A stretch of DNA of 34,748 nt from assembly GCA_029339195.1 (NCBI GenBank), contig JAPTJF010000569.1, forward strand, positions 1-34,748, in the 5' to 3' direction. The stretch is from Micractinium sp. NFX-FRZ. Taxonomy: Eukaryota; Chlorophyta; Trebouxiophyceae; Chlorellales; Chlorellaceae. The notes under the pieces are model-generated. The model did not search any database, had not been told where the DNA came from, and saw only the letters and a program-made list of their open reading frames with translations. Position numbers and translations under genes: made by a program. Every line of letters begins with the position of its first letter. The stretch's first letter is position 1. Shown here one piece after another: positions 1-9,583 of this stretch.

Positions 1-476
1 GGCGGGAGAGTGAAATAATGTTGGCGGGGGTGGCGGGAGAGTGAAATATTGGGGGCGGTACAGGCGGGAGAGTGAAATATTGGGGGCGGAAGTGCCAGGA
101 GAGTGAAATATTGGGGGTTCGGCATGCCGGGAGAGTGAAATATTGGGGAGATGGCTGGCGGGAGACTGAAACATTGGGGGCAGGGGTAGTGGGAGAGTGA
201 AATATTGGGGGCGGGGGTGGTGGGAGAGTGAAATATTGGGGGCGGGGGTGGCGGGAGAGTGAAATATTTGGGGCGGGGGGGGCGGGAGAGTGAAATAATG
301 TTGGCGGGGGTGGCGGGAGAGTGAAATATTGGGGGCGGTACAGGCGGGAGAGTGAAACATTGCGGGCGGAAGTGCCAGGAGAGTGAAATATTGGGGGTAG
401 GGGTGGCGGGAGAGTGAAATATTGGGGGCAGGGGTGGCGGGAGAGTGAAATATTGGGGGTGGGGGTGGTGGGGGCT
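1..476. repeat. 30-31 bp minisatellite array (about 16 units, cut by window edge)
   Basis: About 16 tandem copies of a unit built around GGCGGGAGAGTGAAATATTG followed by a G-rich linker run from base 1 to about 476. The array starts at or before the window edge. Variant units recur in the same order 280 bp apart: the AATAATG-type unit at 1 and again at 281, each followed by the CGGTACA and GAAGTGCCA variants. This shows a block of nine units was duplicated. No reading frame is conserved across units. It ends about 158 bp downstream of the SGNH gene stop codon. Confidence 0.93.
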
Positions 477-633
477 TTCAGGGTGTCAGATTCGCTTTTT
501 CAGCTTTTTCGTACGATCTTACTTAATACTATCCAAGCCTCCCTCCGTCCTCTCCTTCTGAAAGCTTGAGTTGCCAAAACCAAAAAAATCAAGGCACGGC
601 GGCCTTGTTGCCTCGATGTGCGTAGTTTGGTTT

Positions 634-3600
634 TTACATGTGTTGTGCATGGTTGGCTGCAAGCTCGTAGTTGTTTGATAATCGCCCAAGGTGTAACGGG
701 AATGCGGTTACAATCAAGGCCATCAACGTGACCTGCACAAACCAAACAACATTCATGTTATTTTCTCAAAGTTGGGGTCATAGGGGCAGTGATTTGAGGT
801 GATGAGCTCATCCCCCATCTAAGTTTGTCATGCATGCAACAACAATCACGATAAAGGTGCCTAGCCTCACCTTGTGTCCACCAGAGCTTGCATTCCCTGC
901 CTGCTCTCGGATAGTTACACGGATGACGCATTGACTATGTTGCGTCACCTGCACGCACACATTCAATGGTAATGCCAAGGTTGACTTGCACTTCAATACA
1001 CCACAAACGTTGCACTTCAACACACCAACACATGGATGAAGTAGGGTAACAATGTCAATCTCATACCAGACAATGGGACACAAAATGAATGTTGCACGCT
1101 CAACACAACCACTTCAATGCTGAAAGGGAAACTTGCACTGCCGTACCTCAAACGAATGGTGTTGCATGAGTGAGACTTGTTTTGCCCAACCGCCATCGAT
1201 GTCCGTGGGACGGCAACGACAACCGGATGCACATTCAACAAGCGCCAAGCCCATTCGCTGTATGCAGGGCAACGATGGGAGTAGTAGAGTGGTGGGCACA
1301 TGCCACTCTACAAGACAAAAGGCACACACGCACAACATACATTGGAGGAAATCTTACCTCATAACTGCGGAGGTAGACCAATGATATGCTGACCTTGGCT
1401 TTCCCGACGGCGTCATTCGTACCAGGGGCGTGGTCACGAGAGTCAAATTCGAGCTCTGCCCACTCGCCTACACTTGGTGGCATGGAAAGGATGACATCAA
1501 GTTACATGTCCGGCGAGCTTATGGTTGGATGTCGGAAGCCCACACAAGTGGCTGTTGGGCGATGTTGGAAGCCCGAATGTCGCTTTGTGAGTGTCAGCTG
1601 CAACTCGACCTCCCCCCTGTTTTACGCCAAATTGTTGTTGCACGAATGGCAAGACGCGCCTTCGCCTTCCTCCCCAGTCCTCTACGGAGTCACCACTTCA
1701 GACATGTCTCACCAATTCGCGAGCACTGAATGATTGCTCAAAACGCCGCTAACACATTGACACACAACCCTTCTTTTTTAACACCCTTTTTGTTTTTTTT
1801 TTTAAAAGTAATTTTTGCCAACCCCAAGTTATCGCGTGATAGGTGTCACAATATACGAGAGAGATCAACGGTAAGCACAGACATACAAAAAGTGCCCCAC
1901 CTGGTTGTTCTCCAGTCCAACCCCACTTCTGCTGAACAAAGGTAGGCTTGGTCGGTCGTTCGGCACGGTATTTGAAGCCTGGGCTATGTCGGACCACAAT
2001 ATGCCGAAATTCTTCCTGTGGAGAGGATGTCAAACACGAAGGGTGTGATGCACACAAACAAGGGATCCATGAGCACTTGAGTGGCCGTTGTGTTGGTTCA
2101 ACCTGGTAAGGTACACAGCAATGGGCCACTGACCAGGCCGAGTCGGTTGGGATTATTATTGGTGTTACCCACCTGCATCGCACACAGCGTTGTCGGGACG
2201 TCTGCACTGCCGGGCGCCATGGGTGGAGGAAGCGGTTGTTGCGCGCGTGGGCCGTTATCTTGATTTGCGATGCCACCACTATTGCCTCCTGGTGAGGATT
2301 TTGAGTGCTCGGCAGCCAATGCCCGCCTCAAGGGTCCAAGCAATGCCTCGGCCATTGCTTGGTGCCCGCCGTCGCCTGGATGCATCCTACAACACGAAAT
2401 ATTGTGGACAACAAACATCCAACGAAGATGTTGGATTTCAAGCCGTCACCCCATCAACCGCAAGTTGAGCACGAGTGAGTAAGGGCAGCCGGCTTTCCCT
2501 TTATTTATTTATTTATAACGGCCTTAGATGTTGAGTTCAACGGTGGGGAGTGGCTCCGTAACACCCATGGGGCACCGGCGGGCCATCCGACATGCGGAAG
2601 GAAGGAAGGTTGCGCACAGTGCGAGAAAGCGCACTCGCCGGTCACATGGCGCAAGTCCTACTGGGGTTGACAGTACGCCCTGGCGTGAGCCTTTTCAGAA
2701 TAGCGTACTGCCTAGAAGTACAAAGGGATGGCCATCGCCCTGCCCGCCGCGGGGGCGCCGCTTGGTGCTGCGCTATCCTACGCGCCTTCGGCAGCGGTCC
2801 CCCCGCAGATTAGGCGACACCGACTGGGACTTTTGGTTCGGCAACTTGACATGTTTTTGGCAAAAGGAGGGAGGGAGGTTTCGGTGAAAATAAAGGCAAG
2901 ATTGTGCAAAAACAAATGGTGAAAGCAAAAGTAAGCACCCCTAGAAGCCCCTTGAAGAGGGGTAGTGAAATTTGTACACTTGGTGGATTAGAGAAGTGGT
3001 GGGGGCACCCAAGGCACGTGCTTTGGTTTGGCCAGGCCCTTGCACAGGCCCCTGGGCCTCTCATACTGCCCAACCTGCACTACGTTGCAAAAAGCGTCTT
3101 GACGGAGGGCACCACGTAGACGGATGCCGTGGGCATGGCGTGGGGGATGGCAGCATGTCACACGGAAATCCCTTGGGACCCTATAGCGATGTAAGCCCCA
3201 ATCTGCTGTGTGTATACAATATTTAAAGATGTTGCTAGGTGCGCCCAAAGGCAGTTGCACAATGCCAGAGGGGGTGGTTGGAGAAGTAAATATGAGCGTG
3301 ATCGCCCAATTTCCGCCCACTTCTCTAAGCTTAAAACACCTTCTGAATGCCTTAAATAGCATTTCTTTCTAGCCGGGCCAAAGAGCGAGAGGCGGAAGAA
3401 ATCGTGTTCTGTGTAACGCTCGTTCGAGCCAATCGACTGAACGGTGAAGTTCATCTTCCCGTCGATTGGGCGTTTCGAACGCTACCGGCTACTTGTTTTA
3501 GTAACTTGCTCAATCCACATTTTAACTGCCGTTGCTAAGTAGTCTTTGTTTAGCTGCAGAAGGCGCTCATATGCAGCTCCTACTCAATGCCCCGGCTCAT

Positions 3601-6600
3601 CTTTACTTCTCCAACCACCCCCTCCCTCTGCCATGTGCCTCTAATTGAACTTTGGGGCTCTTTTGGGCGAAAACATCTTCTGCGTACCCGCATCTCTGAT
3701 GGCCAAAAAGCGAGGAGGGAGGGTTGTCAAGCCAAAAACATCAAGTCGGTGTCGCCTTACCTAAATGGGCACTCGTGACAGAATTGTTTCGCGTCAGGGC
3801 CGTTGGCGGCGCAAAGGTCTTGATTTCCTACCCAACCCTACATGCAAACTAGCTATACCCCCCTCCAACCACTCTTTGACCGTCGCTCCCTCCGCCCCCA
3901 AATGACATTTCGTATCAAGTTGTCCAATCACCCTAAATTCTTCCGCCCTCCATCTGTGTGTTGAGAAGTTGCATTCTGCCCTGCACAACAACCTCCCCCA
4001 CAAATGTTGAGCCACTCACTGGTCATAATAGTAGAAGTGGTCTAGCTCTTCCAGAGGAGCTGAGGGCACGGGCTCACCGTCGGCGCGGCGCACATTTGCT
4101 CTTATGACCTTGTCAACCTGCTCTCAAATGAAAGGGAGGGCGATGTCGGCCCTTCCATGAGTTGGCTTACAGTCTTGACAAGTGAAAAACGTCCAACCAC
4201 CTCACCACATGCAAAAGAGTTGTGGGAGAGAAACTACAATCATGCTTGCCTGGAAGCCTTCAATTCCCGATGCCATCAAAGGCCACAACCCTGTGCGCAC
4301 AGATACTTGCGGCATATCGTAATACTGCGGGTAGCGAGGGGAGCGACACAGACAAATAAGTATATAAAGAGGGACAACATTTGAGCCAAGGGATTATGTT
4401 GCATGGACTCAACGGCTCACCCTCACAACTACGGCCATTGAACCCGCCGCCGCATATTCCCGCCGCCGCCGCCCCCCCCGCCCCCCCCCCCACACACACA
4501 CACATAACCGCCAAACTCCAACGGTCACCGCAAACTCATCCTGTCACCATGTTTCAACCCATCAACATCACGGGAATGCCTTTTGCGCCCCCACTTCATC
4601 CCAGCCCTGTAGCCCCCGCCACGCATCCACCCCCCACCCGGTTTCAATAATGTACTTGGCACATGACAAATGAGCAACGCGTTGATACTCACATTGGCCA
4701 ACACACCCAATTGTGCTTCGCTGGTGGCGTAGTACAACCCCCCATCGACGCCATCGCCGCGGGTTGTACGCCAAGAATAGTGATGCATCACAACCACAGC
4801 AACTCCATTGCCCGTTGTGTCGCCATTGCTGATTGCGTTGTGTGAGGTTGTGACATTGTTTCGCATCAATAAAAGTTTGCGCAATAGTTGCTCAAAGCGT
4901 CGGCGTGCACCCGATGTGAATGGCTCACTCGCCGGCTCGTTTACGCTGAACTCCACAACCTGAGGTGTACCGGGGCGGGACGGTCATTTAAGTAAAAGGG
5001 CGGGGACGGTCACGAGGATAACAATGGGGTTAAAAAGTGAGATACGGGTGGCGGGCAAGTGTGGCTACGCATTGGTTTATTAAAGTAACTGTGATACACT
5101 GTGATACAATTATTAAAGCCGACACAACTTGCGGAATGAGCCGCCCCGGTTGCCTTTCATCACCAAGTCCTCCCCACCACCTCCCCACAAACTCACCACC
5201 AAGTCGGTGTCCCATGGCAGCATGCGCTCCAAGCAGGCTGCAAAGATGCCGCTCCCCGAGGCACCGATGCCCTTGTTGGCAAACACATGGCCCCTGCGCA
5301 GTGCATAATGGTCGTGCAAAACGAAACGAAACATATATCAGATCACGTGTGAGATGGGCACCTATCGCGCTGGAGCACGGCGTGAGCATCACAACCCTGC
5401 AGGGCCGCGTCATCGGCCACGGCAGCGGGGCGGCGCCACGCGCTGCGAGTGCTGGCCGGCCTACCACTCTGCCAGCCATTGCGGAGGTGGCCTTGGCCGA
5501 CTATGTGAGAATCAGGCAGACAGCTGGGCAGTCAATCAAGGAGCGGCACGTGGCCCGGGAGGCTACGCGGCTGGCCGGCGTGCACAAGGTGCGCTTCTGC
5601 ACCGCTGACCGGCAGCCGGGGCGCAAGTGGTTGCGCAGCTTCCGGAAGCGGCACAACCTGAGCTTGCGCGTGTCCACTGTGCGGGGCCAAGACACGGCCG
5701 CCACCCCAACCAAGTTGGCTAAGGTGGAGGGCTTCTTCAAGCAGTACCAGATTGTGTTGGCAGCTCCGTGCGACATCCGCGACCCCTCCCGCCGCCCTTC
5801 TCCGCCTGCCCCCACCGCATTGGCAACGCTGACGAGAGCGGCGTGCAGCGCTACACCGGCAATAGCAAGGTCATCGTGGCCACGGGTGAGCACGAGTGAA
5901 GAGCTGCAATGAGGACTTGCGTTTGTGGACATGCAGGCTGTTGGTGCAACGGTGACGGTGACGTGGCACGTCGGGGGGCATTGCCACGTCAGCAGCACGC
6001 AATGTCAGCAAAGTACGAAATTTGCACTCCGCTTGCATGGCCCTCAAGCAACCTTCCTCTGCCCTTGCCCTGCTCCTGGCTTGCAGGCTCGCGCCATGCA
6101 ATCACCAGTGGAGAGACCAACAAGGAGTCCCTCACCCTGCTGCTGTGTAGCTGGCCACCGGGCAGCGGCTGGACAGCCACTACATCTTCAAGGGCGGCAG
6201 CCACAGCTGCAACCTGACGGCCAGCGGTGACCCCGGCACAGCAGCGATGCTTTAGGCAGAGAGCCACATGATTGACGGCGAGGCTCTGGCGGTGTTGCTC
6301 CCCAAGCTGGCAGCCACCATCCCCGGCGGCGTCTCCCCCGACTACCGCTTCCTGCTGATCCTCGACAACCACAACAACCGGCTTACCGAGGCCTCCATCC
6401 AGTCAGCCAGGCAGCAGGGCTTTGACATCCTGCTGCTGCCAGGCGGCACCACCCACCTGCTGCAGCCGTGGGAGCAGTGCTTTGGTGCCATCAAGAAGCA
6501 GTGGGTGGTGCAGCGCGACACCCGGGAGCTGGACAGCGGCGATGCCCCTCTCAGCAGGGCCACCTGGGTGCGGCTGCTCACGGCGGCACAGCAATGCTCC

Positions 6601-9088
6601 TTTGCTGCCGAACCATACCTGCTCAACAACGCCTTCCGCAGGTGTGGCATTTGGCCATACAATCCGGAGGCAGTGCTGGTGGACCTGCGGGGGGCAGTCG
6701 AGGCCGCCGCCGCTGTGCGCGCTGGCGCCACGTTAGCAGCGGCGGCAGCTTTCACTCCAGCACCCTCGGCAGCTGCCCGGGCAGCAGCAGCGGCGGCGGC
6801 AGCAGCAGCAGAGGGCGGCAGCAACAACCAACTGATCCTGGATCCAGCGGTTGCAGCAGGTGCAGCCAAGCTGCTGCTTAAGCTGGCAGCAGCCGTGTGT
6901 GTGTTACAGTCACCCCGCATAGTAGGCCCTTGTGGACCGGGACGGGGGGAGGATTGGCTCCACCGGGCCATTGTGGGAGAAGGAAAACAAGGGAGAAAGA
7001 TGACAAACAATGTATACCACAACAACATAGCAAGGGAGTGAAATGAATCACAACGCGACTGCTTGGAGCACTTTGCGCTAGGCAGGGTGTAGAGGAGGGC
7101 GAAAGCGTAGGGGCCATGAGCGCCCCACTCGGTCGGCATGGGAAGGCAAAGCCAACCCCTGAGCTCCCATGTTGAGCAGCCAGCGGGGCTGCCGAGTCGG
7201 TGGCGGCGCTGACGGCGCTGAAGGGCGGCAGCGCTCCCAAGAAGCGCAAGCGCGCCCCGTTGCTGGCTGGCTGGGTCACTAGCGATGCGTACGTCTCCCA
7301 TATGGAGGCGGAGGCAGCAGCCAAGCGTCCCAAGGATGAGGAGGCAGCAGCAAAGAGGGCAGCAGCAGCAGCCAAGCGCGAGGCAGCGGCCGCCAAGAAG
7401 GCGGCATTGCCGAGCGCCGGGCTGAGCGCGTTGCTGCTGGCCAGCAGCCCAAGGTGCGCGCCAAGGCCTCTGCTCTCCCACGATGAAGAGGGGAGGGGCA
7501 GGGGCGCCCACCTGTACCAGTAACTGTATTGTTGCTGACTTGCATTATAAGGGCTAATTAGGAGTCATTTTCTCCCGACCCCCGCCCGCTGACCGACCTG
7601 GCAGCACCTTTTCCTCCCTTGTTTCTAAGGAAAAACCTTCTTCCCCCCCCCCCGTCTCCCCATGTTTCGTTCATCAACTCCCCCACGGACGTGGGGGCAG
7701 GGGCCCAGCCCCTGCCTCTCTCTTGGGTGTAATCAGTTTGGTGATTTCTGTTGCTCCAGGGCTAATTAGGGTGGTTTGCTGTAGCTTGGCCCACTTGCAT
7801 GTCTCGACCTACGCCAGCATACCGTGGCTCTACTACAGCAACGACCCCTTGTGCCTTCCCTCATTTTGTTGCACGCTTACGGGTGGGGAAAGCTTGAATT
7901 GATGACTTGGAAAAACCGGGAAGCATAATTAGCATCCGGCCCGGAGGAACCGACGCCAAGCGTGACGCTCCCGCCCAGTGCATATGCCTGCAACCGAAGA
8001 ACGAATAATGCCATGCGGCACTGCGTTACAACTGAGCAATTAGAGAGGCAGACAAGCATCAAAAAAGATCCGCTCCCCGCCCCTCCCTTGCTCACTTCAC
8101 GTGTTACTCAAGTGCAACTTGGCATCTCCACGTTATGCTCCCCTTTTCAAAACTTAAACAAAACTACAACACTTATTATAGCTCCCCCTTGCAGCACACC
8201 TTGATGGGTTGCCCTGCCAATAGCTTGGCGGCCACATGGCGCAGGCGGCCACCTGTTCCGTAGTACGTCGCAGCGCGCCCTACATCCTCATCTGTCAGCC
8301 TAGCTGGCCAGGGCAGCGGGAGGAGTGCCTGCACACTAGGAGGAGGGGGGGCGCACGACACACCACTCAACACTGTAATCAAGGGAAGACAAAACCATTT
8401 GCAGGGTGTGCCAACACCCATTGCTGCACCAACAGGAGCAGCCGCATCACCCGGGGATTGGGTCAAGGTGTTGTTGCACACACATACATTGTTCGTGCAA
8501 TGCACACGTGTGAGCTTCCGTTGCGGAAACAACAACAGATGCCGGCAACAACTCTGCACACAGGCACCACAGAGCATGGCTTGCAGGAAGTCAAGTCATG
8601 CAGATTCAAACAGCATGCCTCCGTGATGAGGCATGCAGCACGCTGTGGGCGAGCAGGACGCACCGGCGGGTTGGGCGCATATGACGACTTGGGGCACACC
8701 GTCGGAGGCGGACAAGGCACAGAGGGCGGCTGCAGCTGGGGATGCGCTGCATCGGCAGCATTAGAGCCTGCCGAGACAGCTCTGCTTGTCAAGTACTGCA
8801 GCCCCCATGCCCGGCCTGCGTGACAGGGAAGGGGGCGTGCGGCGGTTGGGGCCATGTGCTGCTGCCAGCAGCGGCGACAGGCGGCGGCAGCACGCCATGC
8901 CAACGCGCAGGAAGTGCGGTGATTGGACCGGCCTCAATGCACTGCCATAAATCCCGGCCAGTAGCTGACGCGCAGTCTCGCTCACTCGGCAGAGCGCCCG
9001 AGCTACCGGCCGCCAGCAGCGCGCCCGCCAGGGCACCCAGCAGCAGCCAGACCAGCTGCGGGTGCCGGGTGAATGTCTGTGTCACCAT
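634..9088 (-). CDS. Secreted SGNH/GDSL-like hydrolase with long C-terminal domain, 13 exons, 564 aa
   Basis: Exons on the minus strand: 9088-8894, 8328-8200, 7987-7881, 5293-5197, 4959-4693, 4324-4250, 4117-4020, 2386-2173, 2015-1901, 1467-1358, 1257-1147, 948-871, 732-634. Together they give 1695 nt with every phase matching. Residues 1-32 look like a signal peptide or anchor (hydrophobic run LVWLLLGALAGALLAAG). Residues 109-325 carry the SGNH blocks: LGGSVTLGVG with nucleophile Ser115, NKGIGASGSG (block II), EFSVNE with Asn183 (block III), and YDQMHP giving the Asp322-x-x-His325 pair. Residues about 395-564 form a Cys- and Trp-containing C-terminal region (KWGWTGEQPGEWAELEFDSR, VECASGCRC, SSGGHK) that resembles the extended SGNH proteins of green algae as I know them. 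Likely role is an esterase or acyl-transfer enzyme acting outside the cell or in the secretory path; the substrate is unknown. Intron 6 (4118-4249) has a GC donor. The end of exon 1 (GGC|GTGCTG) is the least certain junction. Introns 3 and 7 hold transposons. An in-frame ATG at 9289 is an alternative start; 9088 is preferred because the signal peptide follows directly. Confidence 0.85.
2813..3756. mobile_element. Non-autonomous PIF/Harbinger-like DNA element (MITE) in SGNH intron 7
   Basis: The left end reads GGCGACACCGACTGGG and the right end, read in reverse complement, GGCGACACCGACTTGA. That is a 13 bp perfect terminal inverted repeat followed by degenerate similarity (TTTTGGYT). The three bases flanking both ends are TTA (2810-2812 and 3757-3759), the size and sequence typical of PIF/Harbinger target duplications. 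Inside, about 3256-3300 and 3590-3635 form inverted arms sharing GGGTGGTTGGAGAAGTAAA, and a further hairpin lies at 3421-3480. No transposase frame is recognisable. It sits entirely within intron 7 (2387-4019). Confidence 0.8.
3421..3480. repeat. Internal hairpin of the MITE
   Basis: CCAATCGAC (3429-3437) pairs with GTCGATTGG (3461-3469). The flanks CGTTCGAG and CGTTTCGAAC extend the pairing imperfectly. It lies roughly mid-way between the two inverted arms of the element. Confidence 0.7.
4325..4692 (-). other. SGNH intron 5 with C-rich and CA repeat tract
   Basis: The 368 bp intron runs from donor GTGAGT next to 4693 to acceptor CAG next to 4324. On the plus strand it contains a GCC run, a poly-C tract and an (AC)n tract around 4444-4505. 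I see no gene or element in it. Confidence 0.75.
5325..7523 (+). pseudogene. Decayed pogo/Tigger-type transposase (CENP-B HTH + DDE_1) inside SGNH intron 3
   Basis: Coding remnants run opposite to the host gene. About 5350-5760 encodes a psq-like HTH (ALEHGVSITTLQGRV) and a CENP-B-type DNA-binding piece (KWLRSFRKRHNLSLR). A different frame at 5810-5880 carries the first catalytic block, PHRIGNADESGVQRYTG (Asp codon 5831-5833). The phase change between about 5765 and 5810 is a frameshift or an unrecognised intron. After a probable intron, LATGQRLDSHYIFKGG begins near 6151; a TAG stop lies in frame at 6253-6255. The frame then continues to 7041 with LLILDNHNNRL (Asp 6364-6366), LLQPWEQCFGAIKKQW and AFRRCGIWPYNPEAV. 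In the third block Glu (6472-6474) replaces the Asp usual in this family. A Lys/Ala-rich tail (GWVTSDAYV, KKRKR) at about 7200-7523 is probably a last exon. No convincing terminal inverted repeats were found; a 10 bp inverted match (5325-5334 and 7662-7671, ATGTTTCGTT) is weak. Overall it is an inactive or degraded copy. Confidence 0.82.
7551..7770. repeat. 12-bp direct repeats flanking a hairpin-rich segment
   Basis: GGGCTAATTAGG occurs at 7551-7562 and again at 7759-7770. Between them lie a poly-C tract and two adjacent hairpins: CCCCCAC/GTGGGGG at 7680-7697 and CAGGGGC/GCCCCTG at 7698-7714. This could be a small insertion with target duplication or part of the 3' end of the transposon. The segment lies within SGNH intron 3. 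Confidence 0.5.
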
Positions 9089-9583
9089 TGTGGATGCGGG
9101 AGAGGCCGCAGTGCTCAGCGCCCCGCTGGTTCCAAACTCGCGCGCGTTGCGCCGAGCTTTCAAACGCTCCAGCTCCTGATAAGGATGGCAACGTAGAAAC
9201 TGGTGGAGTGCAATTGCTGCTGCGCATGCAGGACCAACTAAAAGCACGTCGTGCGCGCCATGAAATGAAAGCTGGGGAGCGCGCGCCACGACAGCATGTT
9301 ATGCATGGAATGCTCAAGGCTTGCTCTAGCTGCCCACTCACTGCATATGAAATGTAATGCAACAGACAGGTGTTGGTCACCATGATTTCCACCGCAGCAT
9401 GTGATGCAGGCTATCGGGCACGCACGCCAGCAGTGCTAACTTCAACGCTGAACCAACGAGCTCCACCGACGTGCAGGCAGCACGGTGAAAGCTTACAGCG
9501 CAAATGAACCATAGTGTGCACGCTATATGTTTTTCTCAGGCTATTAGCAGGGCTGACTTTAAGGCCTGTTCACGGCATGCACG
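9089..9583 (-). promoter_or_regulatory. Intergenic region: coilin 3' end and SGNH upstream region
   Basis: This is 495 bp between the coilin stop (9584) and the SGNH start (9088), both genes on the minus strand. It must hold the coilin 3' UTR and the SGNH promoter and 5' UTR. The sequence before the SGNH ATG reads CCACAATGG, a reasonable initiation context. No clear TATA box was identified. Confidence 0.5.
9493..9497 (-). terminator. Candidate polyadenylation signal TGTAA for coilin
   Basis: TGTAA on the minus strand lies 87 nt downstream of the coilin stop codon. UGUAA is the usual poly(A) signal of green algae. Position and strand fit, but no transcript evidence is available. Confidence 0.5.

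Noticed and set aside
1..476. Possible CRISPR array
   Set aside because: The units are tandem with no unique spacers; linkers are short variants of one another, and the context is a eukaryotic nuclear genome.
5037..5350. N-terminal part of the long plus-strand frame running into the transposase
   Set aside because: It overlaps SGNH exon 4 (5293-5197) and intron 4 in antisense. Homology to HTH domains begins only after about 5350.
6342..7511. 389-codon minus-strand open frame
   Set aside because: It is antisense to the transposase remnant, whose plus-strand frame carries the LILDNHN and AFRRCGIWPYNP motifs.
5325..7671. 10-bp inverted match as terminal repeats of the pogo element
   Set aside because: It is short, with no TA duplication beside it. 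A match of this size could occur by chance between two such regions, so no element ends are claimed.
8176..8577. 133-codon minus-strand frame as a separate gene
   Set aside because: Its last third is SGNH exon 2 (RLTDEDVGRAATYYGTGG through AGQPIK). The rest is intron 1.
634..9088. SGNH gene as a transposon-broken pseudogene
   Set aside because: All 13 exons join in phase at consensus splice sites with catalytic residues kept, and both elements lie wholly in introns.
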